DNA from: Hyphomicrobiales bacterium
GTDB taxonomy: Bacteria; Pseudomonadota; Alphaproteobacteria; Rhizobiales; Aestuariivirgaceae
Direction: 5' to 3'
Assembly: GCA_016710435.1 (NCBI GenBank)
Contig: JADJVV010000001.1
Coordinates: forward strand, 2,874,501 to 2,938,500
DNA: 64,000 nucleotides
The notes under the pieces are model-generated. The model ran no database searches and had not been told where the DNA came from. It worked only from the letters and a program-made list of their open reading frames with translations. This document shows, piece after piece, positions 50,775 to 60,574 of this stretch; the stretch's first letter is position 1; each line of letters begins with the position of its first letter. A program made the translations under genes and the position numbers.

Positions 50775-52205
50775 TCAGCGCGCGATGATGTTGGAGAACT
50801 GCCAGGGATCACGCTTGTCGGGCGCATCGCCGAAGAAGCCGACGCGCGACTTGAGCGGGTTCCAGTCGGTGTAGATGCCTTCCACCGGGCCGAGATAGGG
50901 CCGCTGCACTTCGAGGCAACGGGCGTAGTCCATCTCGTCGGTCTCGACGATGCCGGCATTGGGGTTCTCGATGGCCCAGATCATGCCTGCGAGCACAGAG
51001 GACGTGACCTGCATGCCCGTGGCGTTCTGGTAGGGCGCAAGTTTGCGTGCTTCCTCGATTGAAAGCCTGGAGCCATACCAGTAGGCATTCTTCTTGTGGC
51101 CGTAGAGCAGCACGCCCAATTCGTCCCGCCCGTCCACGATCTCGTTTTCCTCGAGGATGTGGTTGTGTGTCTGGCGCTTGCCGCCATTGCCCAGCAACTC
51201 ATGCCAGGAGAGCACCGCGTCGTTCGACGGATGATAGGCATAGTGGCATGTCGGACGGTAGCTGACGCTGCGGCCGGACTTCACCGTGAAGAAATCCGCT
51301 ATGGAAATTGCCTCGTTGTGGGTCACGAGATAGCCGAAATGCGGACCCGCTTCCGGAGTCCAGGTGCGCACGCGCGTATCGGCACCCGGCCGTTCCAGAT
51401 AGATCGCAGAGCCAGGGCCCACCTTGTGGCGGCGGCCTTCCGGCGGCAACTTCTTCTCGTGCGTGCCCCAGCCCAATTCCGCCGGCTGCAGGCCTTCCGA
51501 GACGAAGCCCTCGATCGACCAGGTGTTGATGAAGGTATCGAGCGGCTTGGGCTTCTTGGCGCGCTGCGTGTCCCGTTCGGCGATGTGGATGCCCTTCACG
51601 CCGACCTTCTTCATGAGCTTGGCCCAGCCTTCACGCGTCTTCGGCACGTCATGTGCAATCTTGAGGTCGCGGGCGATGTCGAGCAGCGCCTGCTTCACGA
51701 ACCAGGACACCATGCCGGGGTTGGCGCCGCAGCAGGAAACCGCTGTCACGCCCGCACCCAGCTTGTGCTTCAGCGCCAGCAGGCCCTGCCGCATCATGTA
51801 GTTCGTGCGCGCCGCCGAGCCGAGCTTGGGGTTGTAGTAGAAACCGGGCCACGGCTCGATCACCGTGTCGATGTAGAGCGATCCCGTCTGGCGGGCGAGT
51901 TTCATCAGGTCGAGGCAATCCACATCAACCGACAGGTTGACGAGGAATGCGGGCGACGGGCCGGCAGTGAGCAGCGGCTTCAGTTCCTTCACATAGTTCT
52001 CGCGCGTGATCGCTTGCTGTACGAAGCGCACGCCAAGTTCATCGGCAACATGCTTCGACGCCGTCGAAGGATCGATCACCGTGATACGGCTCTTGTCGCC
52101 GCCGATATGCCGCAGGATGAGGGGAAGAACGCCACGGCCGATGGAGCCGAAACCCACCATGACGATGGGGCCGTTCCAGGTCGCGTGAAGTGTCCAGTTG
52201 CTCAT
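50775..52205 (-). CDS. hss: Homospermidine synthase
   Basis: 476 residues: Rossmann N terminus GPIVMVGFGSIGRGVLPLIL, YIDTVIEPWPGFYYNP, AVSCCGANPGMVSWFVKQAL, a long C-terminal domain with PTCHYAYHPSNDAVLSWHEL and LLYGHKKNAYWYGSRLS. It makes sym-homospermidine from putrescine with NAD, the main long polyamine of many Rhizobiales. It is single, terminated by a hairpin, and divergent from parE (203 bp between starts). Confidence 0.96.
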   Translation of the reverse strand: MSNWTLHATWNGPIVMVGFGSIGRGVLPLILRHIGGDKSRITVIDPSTASKHVADELGVRFVQQAITRENYVKELKPLLTAGPSPAFLVNLSVDVDCLDLMKLARQTGSLYIDTVIEPWPGFYYNPKLGSAARTNYMMRQGLLALKHKLGAGVTAVSCCGANPGMVSWFVKQALLDIARDLKIAHDVPKTREGWAKLMKKVGVKGIHIAERDTQRAKKPKPLDTFINTWSIEGFVSEGLQPAELGWGTHEKKLPPEGRRHKVGPGSAIYLERPGADTRVRTWTPEAGPHFGYLVTHNEAISIADFFTVKSGRSVSYRPTCHYAYHPSNDAVLSWHELLGNGGKRQTHNHILEENEIVDGRDELGVLLYGHKKNAYWYGSRLSIEEARKLAPYQNATGMQVTSSVLAGMIWAIENPNAGIVETDEMDYARCLEVQRPYLGPVEGIYTDWNPLKSRVGFFGDAPDKRDPWQFSNIIAR

Positions 52206-52408
52206 GTCAGTCTCCTCGTGCCGTCAATGTTCGCGGGGGGTGAAATGGGCCGCTAAGCGCGCGCGCTCATAAGGCTTGCACGCCGCGATGCAAGAGAATT
52301 CTTGTGGCGTTTCCGCGATATAATCCGTTTGCGCCACGGGTTTGAGATTTGCAGGCCGAACCGCCATATTGGCAAGAACGATTCGCATGACATTTGAAGC
52401 AGGACCTG

Positions 52409-54442
52409 ATGGCCAAATCCGCTGCCAAATCCGACGACGACCTGTTTGGAGAAACACCACAGGTGAAAAAGCCGGCTGCCAAGGCACCTGCCAAGACGCG
52501 CGGTGAAGACAGCTACACCGCTGCCGACATCGAAGTGCTGGAAGGGCTGGAGCCCGTCCGCCGCCGCCCGGGCATGTACATCGGGGGCACGGATGAAAAG
52601 GCGCTGCACCATCTCTTCGCCGAAGTGATCGACAACTCCATGGATGAAGCCGTGGCCGGCCACGCCACGCGGATCGAGGTGGAGTATTTTGCCGATGGTT
52701 ATCTCGCCGTCACCGACAACGGCCGCGGCATGCCCGTCGACAACCATCCCAAGTTCAAGGACAAATCGGCCCTCGAAGTGATCATGACCATGCTGCACGC
52801 GGGGGGCAAGTTCGACTCCGGCGCATATGACACGTCAGGCGGCCTGCATGGTGTTGGCGTATCCGTGGTGAACGCCCTCTCCGAACACGTGATCGTGGAA
52901 GTGGCGCGCGGCCAGCAGCTCTACAAACAGGAATTCCGCCGCGGCAAGCCGGTGGGCAAATTGGAGAACCTCGGCAAGATTTCCGGCCGCCGCGGCACCA
53001 CCGTGAAGTTCAAGCCCGACGAACAGATCTTCGGCAAGGGTACCGCCTTCAACGCCGCGCGACTGTACAAGATGGCGCGGTCGAAATCCTATCTCTTCGG
53101 TGGCGTGGAAATCCGTTGGCGCTGTGCACCCGTCCACCTCAAGGACAAGGAGATTCCCGAAGAGGCCGTGTTCCACTTCCCCGGTGGCCTGAAGGACTTT
53201 CTGGCCGAACGGCTGGAAGGCAAGACACGCGTGGTGGACGACATCTTCTCCGGCAAGGTGGAGAAGGAAGAGGGCCACGGCAGCGTGGAATGGGCCGTGG
53301 CCTGGTTCGGCGGCGACGATGGCTTCATCTCGTCCTACTGCAACACCATCCCCACGCCTGATGGCGGCACCCATGAGATGGGCTTTCGCACCGCGCTCAC
53401 CCGGTCCCTCAAGAATTATGCGGAACTCGCTGGAAACAAACGCGCATCCGTGATCCAGACTGATGACGTGATGGTCCAGTCCGGGGCCATGCTCTCGGTC
53501 TTCATCCGCGAACCGGAATTCCAGGGCCAGACCAAGGACAAGCTGGCCACCGTGGAGGCGGTGCGCATCGTGGACCGCGCTGTCTCCGATCACTTCGACC
53601 ACTGGCTGACGGGTCACCCGGCCCAGGCCGACCGCTTGCTGGACTGGATCATCGAGCGCGCCGAGGAACGCCTGCGCCGCCGCCAGGAAAAGGAAGTGGG
53701 CCGCAAGACGGCGGTGCGGAAACTCCGCCTGCCGGGCAAGCTCGCAGACTGTTCCGCCACGCAGGCGCAGGGCTCTGAAATCTTCATCGTGGAAGGTGAC
53801 TCGGCCGGTGGCTCGGCCAAGCAGGCGCGCAATCGTGAAACCCAGGCCGTGCTGCCACTGCGCGGCAAGATCCTGAACGTCGCCAATGCCGGCAAGGACA
53901 AGCTCGCCCAGAACCAGCAGCTGGCCGACCTCATCCAGGCGCTGGGGGCCGGCATGGGCGCCTCCTATCGCGAGGAAGACCTGCGCTACGACAAGATCGT
54001 CATCATGACCGACGCCGACGTTGACGGCGCACACATTGCCTCGCTGCTCATCACCTTCTTCTACCGGCAGATGCCGAAACTGATCGACGAGGGGCACCTC
54101 TATCTCGCCGTGCCGCCGCTCTATCGCATCAGCCAGGGCGGCAAGAATGCCTACGCCCGCAACGATGCCCACAAGGAACAGCTGCTCAAGACGGAGTTCG
54201 CGGGGCGCGGCAAGGTGGAAGTGGGCCGCTTCAAGGGCCTCGGCGAAATGACTGCGCCGCAGCTGAAGGAAACGACCATGGACCCGGCGAAGCGTTCACT
54301 GCTCCGCGTATCCCTGTCCGAAGCCGCCCGAACCTCCACCGCCCGCGTGGTGGAACAGCTCATGGGCAACAAGGCCGAAGAACGCTTCAACTTCATCACC
54401 GAACGTGCGGCCTTCGTGAGCGAAGAGGGGCTGGACATCTGA
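52409..54442 (+). CDS. parE: DNA topoisomerase IV subunit B
   Basis: About 677 residues. A disordered Lys/Ala-rich N terminus (1-40) precedes the GHKL ATPase (VRRRPGMYIGGTDEKALHHL, EVIDNSMDEAVAG, NGRGMPVD, GGLHGVGVSVVNALS) and the Toprim domain EIFIVEGDSAGGSAKQARNR with TDADVDGAHIASLL. ARNRETQAVLPL and the length indicate ParE rather than GyrB. It decatenates chromosomes with ParC (not here). AGGA upstream supports ATG 52409. Confidence 0.96.
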   Translation: MAKSAAKSDDDLFGETPQVKKPAAKAPAKTRGEDSYTAADIEVLEGLEPVRRRPGMYIGGTDEKALHHLFAEVIDNSMDEAVAGHATRIEVEYFADGYLAVTDNGRGMPVDNHPKFKDKSALEVIMTMLHAGGKFDSGAYDTSGGLHGVGVSVVNALSEHVIVEVARGQQLYKQEFRRGKPVGKLENLGKISGRRGTTVKFKPDEQIFGKGTAFNAARLYKMARSKSYLFGGVEIRWRCAPVHLKDKEIPEEAVFHFPGGLKDFLAERLEGKTRVVDDIFSGKVEKEEGHGSVEWAVAWFGGDDGFISSYCNTIPTPDGGTHEMGFRTALTRSLKNYAELAGNKRASVIQTDDVMVQSGAMLSVFIREPEFQGQTKDKLATVEAVRIVDRAVSDHFDHWLTGHPAQADRLLDWIIERAEERLRRRQEKEVGRKTAVRKLRLPGKLADCSATQAQGSEIFIVEGDSAGGSAKQARNRETQAVLPLRGKILNVANAGKDKLAQNQQLADLIQALGAGMGASYREEDLRYDKIVIMTDADVDGAHIASLLITFFYRQMPKLIDEGHLYLAVPPLYRISQGGKNAYARNDAHKEQLLKTEFAGRGKVEVGRFKGLGEMTAPQLKETTMDPAKRSLLRVSLSEAARTSTARVVEQLMGNKAEERFNFITERAAFVSEEGLDI

Positions 54443-54505
54443 GGCGTGACGGGGTGCGCGCCTTCGCGGGGGAGTGCCGCGAGCCGCAATGCGCCTCCAT
54501 CCCTT

Positions 54506-54530
54506 GGCCCCGGCTGTCACCGGGATGGCG
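54506..54530. repeat. Possible degenerate right end of the palindromic element
   Basis: GGCCCCGGC-TGTC-ACCGGGATGGCG resembles the last hairpin of the element at 23189-23210, and a CCATCCC...GGGATGG pair surrounds it. It lies in the convergent parE/phaC gap and may also act as a weak bidirectional terminator. Confidence 0.35.
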
Positions 54531-54586
54531 TTATTTGGTGGTGAGTTGCAAGGCGCACCGCCACCGACGCGCCACGACGCGACCCC

Positions 54587-56401
54587 TCACGTGATCCCGC
54601 TCACCCGCACGTACGACCCCGGTGCATCTTCCAGCACGGACAGGCTGCCGTCTCCAGGAACGGGGGCTGCGATCTTGTCGCCGGATTTTGCCGTGACCCA
54701 TTCCAGCCAGTGCGGCCACCATGAGCCGGGATGTTCCGTCGCTGTCTTCAGCCAATCCGTGTGAGACGTGGCGGATTTGCCGTCCGTCCAATACTGATAC
54801 TTCTTCGCTGCCGGCGGATTGACCACGCCCGCTATGTGGCCCGAGCCCGAGACCACCAGCGTCGTTTCCCCGCCAAAATAGCGCCCGAGGCGAAACACCG
54901 ACGGCAGCGGCGCGATATGGTCTTCCTTGGCTGCGAGATTGTAGACGGGTGCCTTCACCTTCTTCAGGTCGATCCGCACATTGTCCACCACCAGCTTGCC
55001 ATGCGAGAGCTTGTTCTCGAGATAGCACTCCCGCAGATAAAAGGAATGAACGCCCGCCGGCATGCGGGTTGAATCGCTGTTCCAGTACAACAGGTCGAAG
55101 GGCGCCGGATCCTTGCCCAGCAGGTAGTTGTTGACCACGTAGGACCAGATCAGGTCGTTGGAGCGCAGCAGATTGAAGGCGTCCGCCATGCGGTTGCCGG
55201 GCAGGTAGCCCTTGTCCTGCATGCGGTCTTCAATCCATTTCACCTGCTCTTCGTCCACATAGACCATCAGGTCGCCGGCCTTCTCGAAGTCCACCTGCGT
55301 GGTGAAGAAGGTGGCCGAGTTGATGCGGCTGTCGTTCTTGGCCGCGAGATAGCCCATGGTTGAGGCGAGCAGCGATCCGCCGATGCAGAATCCGACGGTG
55401 TTCACCTTGTTGACGTTGGTGGCCTTCTGCACCGCGTCGATGGCGGTGAGAATGCCCTCCCGCATGTAGTCGGAGAAGCTCTTGCGCCCCAGCTTCTCGT
55501 CGGCATTCACCCAGGAGATGATGAACACCGTGAGTCCGTTCTCCACGCACCAGCGCACGAAGGATTTCTGCTGGGTGAGATCGAGGATGTAATACTTGTT
55601 GATCCACGGCGGCACGATGAGCAGGGGAATCTCATAGGTCCGTGCCACCTGCGGGCTGTACTGGATGAGTTCGAACAACTCGTTGCGGAAGACGACCTTG
55701 CCCGGCGTTGTGGCGATGTTTTCGCCCAGCTTGAAGGCGCTGCCATCCACCTGGCTGATACGGAGCCGCCCCTTCACCTGGCCGAGGTCCTTCTGGAACT
55801 TCTCGAGTCCCCTCAGCAGGTTGTCGCCGCTGGTGGCGAGTGTTGTGCGCAGCACCTCGGGATTGAGCAGGACCGAGTTGGTGGGAGAGAGCGCGTTGGC
55901 GATATTTTCCACATAGAAGCGCGCCTTCTGCTTCGTATGTTCGTCTAGTCCCTCCGCGGTATTCACAAGGTCCAATGCCCAGCGGGTCGACACGAGGTAG
56001 ATCTGCTTGATGAAATCGTAGACCGTGTTCTCGACCCAATCCTTGTCCTTGAAGCGCTTGTCGGACTTGGCGGGCGTGACGAGGGGATCGACGGGCATGC
56101 CCATGGCTCGGCCCCAGGAGCGGTTCCACACTTCGGTGTACTGCGCCCACAATTGCCCCTGCGCCTCCATGAACTTCTTCGGGTCAGCCATGTGGGCCTG
56201 CCACACTTCGCCCAGCGTCTTGCTCACCTGCGCCATCGGCACGATCTGGGTTTCGGCCTCCATTTGCCGTGCCTCGGGATTTTCCGAGAGCGTCTTGGCG
56301 AGAACCGCTGCCTGTTCCGCCAGTTTCGCAAGGTTCTGCGCGAAGCGTGCGGGATCTGGCAGGCTGAAATCGGAGACCGGGCCGGGCTTGCTGTCGCTCA
56401 T
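54587..56401 (-). CDS. phaC: Class I poly(3-hydroxyalkanoate) synthase
   Basis: 604 residues: PhaC N-terminal domain, then the alpha/beta hydrolase with the lipase-like box VGFCIGGSLLAS (catalytic Cys339), catalytic Asp in NLAAKEDHIAP and His in SGSGHIAGVVNPP. PWINKYYILDL is also typical. It polymerises 3-hydroxyacyl-CoA into storage granules; the length fits class I. ATG 56401 is chosen (AAGG at 6 bp). Divergent from hom. phaA, phaB and phasin genes are not in the window. Confidence 0.96.
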   Translation of the reverse strand: MSDSKPGPVSDFSLPDPARFAQNLAKLAEQAAVLAKTLSENPEARQMEAETQIVPMAQVSKTLGEVWQAHMADPKKFMEAQGQLWAQYTEVWNRSWGRAMGMPVDPLVTPAKSDKRFKDKDWVENTVYDFIKQIYLVSTRWALDLVNTAEGLDEHTKQKARFYVENIANALSPTNSVLLNPEVLRTTLATSGDNLLRGLEKFQKDLGQVKGRLRISQVDGSAFKLGENIATTPGKVVFRNELFELIQYSPQVARTYEIPLLIVPPWINKYYILDLTQQKSFVRWCVENGLTVFIISWVNADEKLGRKSFSDYMREGILTAIDAVQKATNVNKVNTVGFCIGGSLLASTMGYLAAKNDSRINSATFFTTQVDFEKAGDLMVYVDEEQVKWIEDRMQDKGYLPGNRMADAFNLLRSNDLIWSYVVNNYLLGKDPAPFDLLYWNSDSTRMPAGVHSFYLRECYLENKLSHGKLVVDNVRIDLKKVKAPVYNLAAKEDHIAPLPSVFRLGRYFGGETTLVVSGSGHIAGVVNPPAAKKYQYWTDGKSATSHTDWLKTATEHPGSWWPHWLEWVTAKSGDKIAAPVPGDGSLSVLEDAPGSYVRVSGIT

Positions 56402-56538
56402 GAGAACCTTGGTATATCTCGGTATATCTGCGCTGTTCAATTTAAGGACGCGGCGACGCAGGGCAAGGGCTTTCCTTGCCAAATCGGGGCCTGAAGGCCA
56501 TAAGTCCGGCAAATTTCGGGAAGGCACAAGACAAACAA

Positions 56539-57843
56539 ATGACCAATGCGCTCAGGCTGGGTATCGCGGGGCTTGGTACCGTCGGAACGGGTGTCCTCGA
56601 CATCCTGAAACGCCATGGCGACCTTCTGGCTGCCCGTGGCGGGCGTGCCGTGGCCGTGACGGCAGTGTCGGCCCGCAGCAAGGGCAAGGACCGTGGCCAT
56701 GACCTGTCGAACCTCGCCTGGTACGACGATCCCGTGGCGCTGGCCAAATCCGACAAGATCGACGTCTTCATTGAACTGATCGGCGGCGATTCCGGTCCCG
56801 CCCGCGATTCGGTTGAAGCGGCCATTGCCGCCGGTAAGCACGTGGTCACGGCCAACAAGGCCCTTCTTGCCCATCACGGCGCTGCACTTGCGAAGGCCGC
56901 CGAGGCCAAGGGCGTGATGCTGAACTTCGAAGCGGCCGTGGCCGGCGGCATTCCCGTCATCAAGACCTTGCGCGAAGGACTGGCGGGCAACGATGTGCGC
57001 CGCATTTTCGGCATCCTCAACGGCACCTGCAACTACATCCTCACCAAGATGGCGGACGAGGGCCGCAGCTTCGCCGACGTGCTCGCCGAGGCACAGAGGC
57101 TGGGTTACGCCGAAGCCGATCCGACCTTTGACGTTGGCGGCTTTGATACCGCCCACAAACTCGCCATCCTTACCTCGCTCGCCTTTGGCACGCAGGTGAA
57201 CGTGGACAAGATCGCCATTGAAGGCATCGAGGCCATCACGCTGGAAGACATCCGCAACGCCGCCGAGCTTGGCTACAAGATCAAGCTGCTTGGCGTTGCC
57301 GTGCAGCATGAAGGCGGCATCGAGCAGCGGGTTCACCCGACGCTGGTGCCGAAGAATTCTCCCGTTTCAGAAACCGACGGCGTGTTCAACGCCGTCGTCA
57401 TCCGTGGTGACTTCGTGGGCGACCTCATGCTGGAGGGCAGGGGTGCCGGCTCCCATCCCACGGCCTCTGCCGTGGTGGGCGACATTGTCGACATTGCCCG
57501 TGGCAATGCCCGGCCCGTGTTCGGCGTGCCGGCGAAGAGCCTCAAGGCCTATGTGCAGGCCCCGCAGAAGGCCCACGAGGGCGGCTTCTATGTGTCGCTG
57601 CAATTGCACGACCGCCCCGGCGCCGTGGCGGCCATCGCCCGCATTCTCGCGGATGAGAAGATTTCGATTGAAAGCATCGTCCAGCGCGGCACCGCCTCCG
57701 CCGCCACGGCGCGTGACACCGCGCCCTTCATTCTGATCACCCACAACACCCTGGAACCGTCGATCCGCAAGGCCATGGGCAAGATCGAAAAAGACGGTCA
57801 CGTCGTCGGCCACCCCCGGGTGATACGAATCGAACGGCTGTGA
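56539..57843 (+). CDS. hom: Homoserine dehydrogenase
   Basis: 434 residues: NAD(P)-binding GIAGLGTVGTGVLDIL, VTANKALLAHHGAALA, the signature NGTCNYILTKMADEG, EADPTFDVGGFDTAHKLAIL, and a C-terminal ACT domain (YVSLQLHDRPGAVAAIARIL). It reduces aspartate semialdehyde to homoserine for Thr/Met synthesis. recJ follows after 10 bp; in many relatives glpX stands between them. Confidence 0.98.
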   Translation: MTNALRLGIAGLGTVGTGVLDILKRHGDLLAARGGRAVAVTAVSARSKGKDRGHDLSNLAWYDDPVALAKSDKIDVFIELIGGDSGPARDSVEAAIAAGKHVVTANKALLAHHGAALAKAAEAKGVMLNFEAAVAGGIPVIKTLREGLAGNDVRRIFGILNGTCNYILTKMADEGRSFADVLAEAQRLGYAEADPTFDVGGFDTAHKLAILTSLAFGTQVNVDKIAIEGIEAITLEDIRNAAELGYKIKLLGVAVQHEGGIEQRVHPTLVPKNSPVSETDGVFNAVVIRGDFVGDLMLEGRGAGSHPTASAVVGDIVDIARGNARPVFGVPAKSLKAYVQAPQKAHEGGFYVSLQLHDRPGAVAAIARILADEKISIESIVQRGTASAATARDTAPFILITHNTLEPSIRKAMGKIEKDGHVVGHPRVIRIERL

Positions 57844-57853
57844 CGGGACGCGC

Positions 57854-59638
57854 ATGACCGCGCCCGCTTTTCTCAATGTCACGCGCTCGGCCAAGGGGCA
57901 GCGTTGGCAGGCGCGGTTGCAGGATGTGCGCGTGGCGGAGGCCATTGCGCAACGGCATGATCTGCCGGAATTGCTGTGCCGCGTGCTGGCGGGGCGCGGC
58001 GTCGGCATTGACGATGCGGAAGCCTTCCTCAATCCCACGCTCCGCTCGCTCATGCCGCAACCCGCCACGTTCCGTGACATGGAGAAGGGGGCCGAGAGGC
58101 TCGCCGCTGGCATTCGCAATGGCGAGAAGATCGGTATCATCTCGGACTACGACGTGGATGGCGTGTCGTCCGCGGCGCTGATGTTGCGTTTCCTCCGTTC
58201 CGTGGGCGGCGATGCCCAAGTTTATTTGCCAGACAGGCTGAGCGAAGGTTATGGCCCCAGCGCCAAGGCAGTGCGGGCACTCGCCGATGCAGGCACGCAA
58301 GTTCTGTTGACGCTGGATTGCGGTGTCCTCGCCCATGACCCGCTGGCCCATGCCGCCGGACTGGGACTGGAAACCATCATCGTCGATCACCACCAGGCAG
58401 GCGCCGAACTGCCCGCGGCCCATGCGGTGATCAATCCGAATCGGCAGGATGACCTGTCCGGGCAGGGCCATCTCTGCGCCGCCGGGGTAGTGATGATCCT
58501 CATCGCCGCCACGAACCGCCTGTTGCGACTGCAGGGCCACTACACCCCGGAGCGGCCCGAACCCAACATGTTGCAGTGGCTGGAACTGGTGGCGCTCGCC
58601 ACGGTCTGCGATGTGGTGCCGCTCAAGGGCCTGAACCGCGCCTATGTCACGCAGGGCCTCAAGATCATGGCACGGCGCGAGAACGCCGGCCTTGCCGCGC
58701 TGGCCGATGTGGCGGGGCTGAAACGACGTCCGGATGTCTATGCGCTGGGCTTCATGCTTGGCCCGCGCCTCAACGCGGCAGGACGGGTCGGCCATGCCGA
58801 CGAGGCACTGGCTCTGCTCATGGCCAACGAGCGCGGAGAAGCCGCCAACCTCGCGCGGAATCTGGACGACCTGAACCGCAAACGCCAGGTGATCGAGATG
58901 CGCGCCGTCGATGAAGCCGTCGCCCAGGCTGAACTCGAACTGGGCAAGGAGGCTAAGCCTGCCGTCATCATCGCAGCGGCATCGGGTTGGCATCCGGGAG
59001 TGGTCGGTCTGGTGGCCGCCCGCCTCAAGGAACGGTTCCGCCGTCCGGCCTTTGCGCTCGCGATCGACGACAAGACGGGATTTGCCGTGGGTTCGGGCCG
59101 CTCGGTCGCGGGCGTTGATCTCGGCCGCGCCGTGCGCACCGCACTGGAAGGCGGACTGCTGCTCAAGGGCGGCGGACACGCCATGGCGGCGGGCCTCACG
59201 GTGGAAAAACTTCGCCTGGGGGACCTTCGCCAATTCCTCGGCGAGTATCTCGCGCAGGAAGTGGAATCATCGCGGGACGATTCCCTCCTGGTCGACGGCG
59301 CGCTGACGGCGACGGCGGCAACGCTCGACCTCATCGAATTGCTGGAGCAGGCGGGGCCCTATGGCTCGGGCCACCCGTCACCCATGTTCGTCTTCCCGGC
59401 GCACCGCGTCATCTACGCGGATACGGCGGGGAGCGATCACGTCCGCTGCACCGTGGTGGCCGCCGACGGCACGCGCATCAAGGCCATCGCCTTCCGCGCC
59501 ATGGGCACGGAACTGGGGGAATTGCTGCTCTCCGAACGCCAGTTTCCGCTCCACATCGCCGGGCGGCTGGTGGCAGATGAATGGGGTGCGAAGCGCGTTC
59601 CCAGCCTCCAGATCGAGGATGCCGCACCCGTTCGCTGA
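57854..59638 (+). CDS. recJ: Single-stranded-DNA-specific exonuclease RecJ
   Basis: 594 residues of the DHH family: motif I IISDYDVDGVSSAALML, LTLDCG, motif III VDHHQAG, PRLNAAGRVGHAD, DHHA1 motif GSGRSV...GGGHAMAAG, and an OB-like C-terminal region (GSGHPSPMFVFPAHRV). It degrades ssDNA 5'-3' in recombination and mismatch repair. Motif I has Val in DYDVDG where many RecJ have Ala. Probably co-transcribed with hom. Confidence 0.97.
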   Translation: MTAPAFLNVTRSAKGQRWQARLQDVRVAEAIAQRHDLPELLCRVLAGRGVGIDDAEAFLNPTLRSLMPQPATFRDMEKGAERLAAGIRNGEKIGIISDYDVDGVSSAALMLRFLRSVGGDAQVYLPDRLSEGYGPSAKAVRALADAGTQVLLTLDCGVLAHDPLAHAAGLGLETIIVDHHQAGAELPAAHAVINPNRQDDLSGQGHLCAAGVVMILIAATNRLLRLQGHYTPERPEPNMLQWLELVALATVCDVVPLKGLNRAYVTQGLKIMARRENAGLAALADVAGLKRRPDVYALGFMLGPRLNAAGRVGHADEALALLMANERGEAANLARNLDDLNRKRQVIEMRAVDEAVAQAELELGKEAKPAVIIAAASGWHPGVVGLVAARLKERFRRPAFALAIDDKTGFAVGSGRSVAGVDLGRAVRTALEGGLLLKGGGHAMAAGLTVEKLRLGDLRQFLGEYLAQEVESSRDDSLLVDGALTATAATLDLIELLEQAGPYGSGHPSPMFVFPAHRVIYADTAGSDHVRCTVVAADGTRIKAIAFRAMGTELGELLLSERQFPLHIAGRLVADEWGAKRVPSLQIEDAAPVR

Positions 59639-59724
59639 AGTTGTGTCTTGGTGCTTGCCAAGCCGGATTTCGCCACCTATAGAGCGGCGGCCTTCGGTGA
59701 TTTGTCACCGTCTGGCATCCCAGT

Positions 59725-59799
59725 GCGCCCTTCGTCTATCGGTTAGGACGGCAGCCTTTCACGTTGCAAAGACGGGTTCGACTCCCGTAGGGCGCGCCA
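59725..59799 (+). tRNA. tRNA-Glu (anticodon TTC)
   Basis: Acceptor stem GCGCCCT / AGGGCGC, discriminator G, encoded CCA at 59797-59799. D arm GTCTATCGGTTAGGAC, anticodon loop CTTTCAC giving TTC, T arm GACGGGTTCGACTCCCGT. Confidence 0.96.
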
Positions 59800-59827
59800 C
59801 TTTTCTCCCGTATCCGCGGAGCTTTCC

Positions 59828-60574
59828 ATGTTTGATGATCTGAAGGGCAAGGCCGTTGTGGTGACGGGCGGCGTCACAGGTATTGGCGGCGCCGTGTCGC
59901 TCGCCTTTGCAGCCGCGGGCGCCCGTGTGCTGGCGCATTACCACGCCGGTGGCGATGAACTCAAAGCTATTGAGGCAGCAGGCATCAAGACCATCAAGCT
60001 CGACCTCACCCAGAAGGGTGGCCCCGACGCGTTGATGGCAGAAGCCATGAAGCATTTCGGCCGTATTGATGTCCTGGTGAACAACGCCGGCACCCTGGTG
60101 GCTCGCACCGCCCTTGCCGACCTCACCGACGATTTCATCGACAAGGTTTTCGATGTGAACTGCCGCCAGCTCGTCCATTGCAGCCGCCTCGCGGCCAACG
60201 AGATGATCAAGCAGAAGGACGGCACCATCATCAATGTCACGTCCATCGCCGCGCGGCAGGGTTCCAGCGCGGGTGGCAGCATCTATGCGGGCGCGAAGGG
60301 CTTCGTCTCGTCCTTCACCAAAACCATTGCGAAGGAACTGGTGGGCCATGGCATCCGCGTCAACGCGGTGTCGCCGGGCACGATCTACACCGCCTTCCAC
60401 AGCCGCTATTCCAGCGCGGAGAAATTGGCCGCAACAGCGAAGACCATTCCCATGCAGCGCCTCGGAACGGCCGAGGATTGCGCCGGTACCTTCCTCTATC
60501 TCGCCAGCGGCAAGGCCTCGGGCTACGTCACCGGCCAGGTGATCGAAGTGAACGGCGGACAATTGATGCCGTGA
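59828..60574 (+). CDS. SDR-family oxidoreductase
   Basis: 248 residues of classical short-chain dehydrogenase/reductase: cofactor loop VVVTGGVTGIGGAVSLAF, VLVNNAGTLV, IINVTSIAARQG with active-site Ser, the Tyr-x-x-x-Lys motif YAGAKGFVSSF, and the C-terminal GQVIEVNGGQLMP. The substrate is unknown. Its stop overlaps the GTG start of a cupin (GTGA), suggesting a joint task, possibly on a sugar or hydroxy acid. Confidence 0.93.
   Translation: MFDDLKGKAVVVTGGVTGIGGAVSLAFAAAGARVLAHYHAGGDELKAIEAAGIKTIKLDLTQKGGPDALMAEAMKHFGRIDVLVNNAGTLVARTALADLTDDFIDKVFDVNCRQLVHCSRLAANEMIKQKDGTIINVTSIAARQGSSAGGSIYAGAKGFVSSFTKTIAKELVGHGIRVNAVSPGTIYTAFHSRYSSAEKLAATAKTIPMQRLGTAEDCAGTFLYLASGKASGYVTGQVIEVNGGQLMP

Noticed and set aside
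59641..59724. Mobile-element attachment site at the tRNA-Glu gene
   Set aside because: No integrase, no duplicated tRNA 3' end and no change in gene type were seen around the three tRNA genes.
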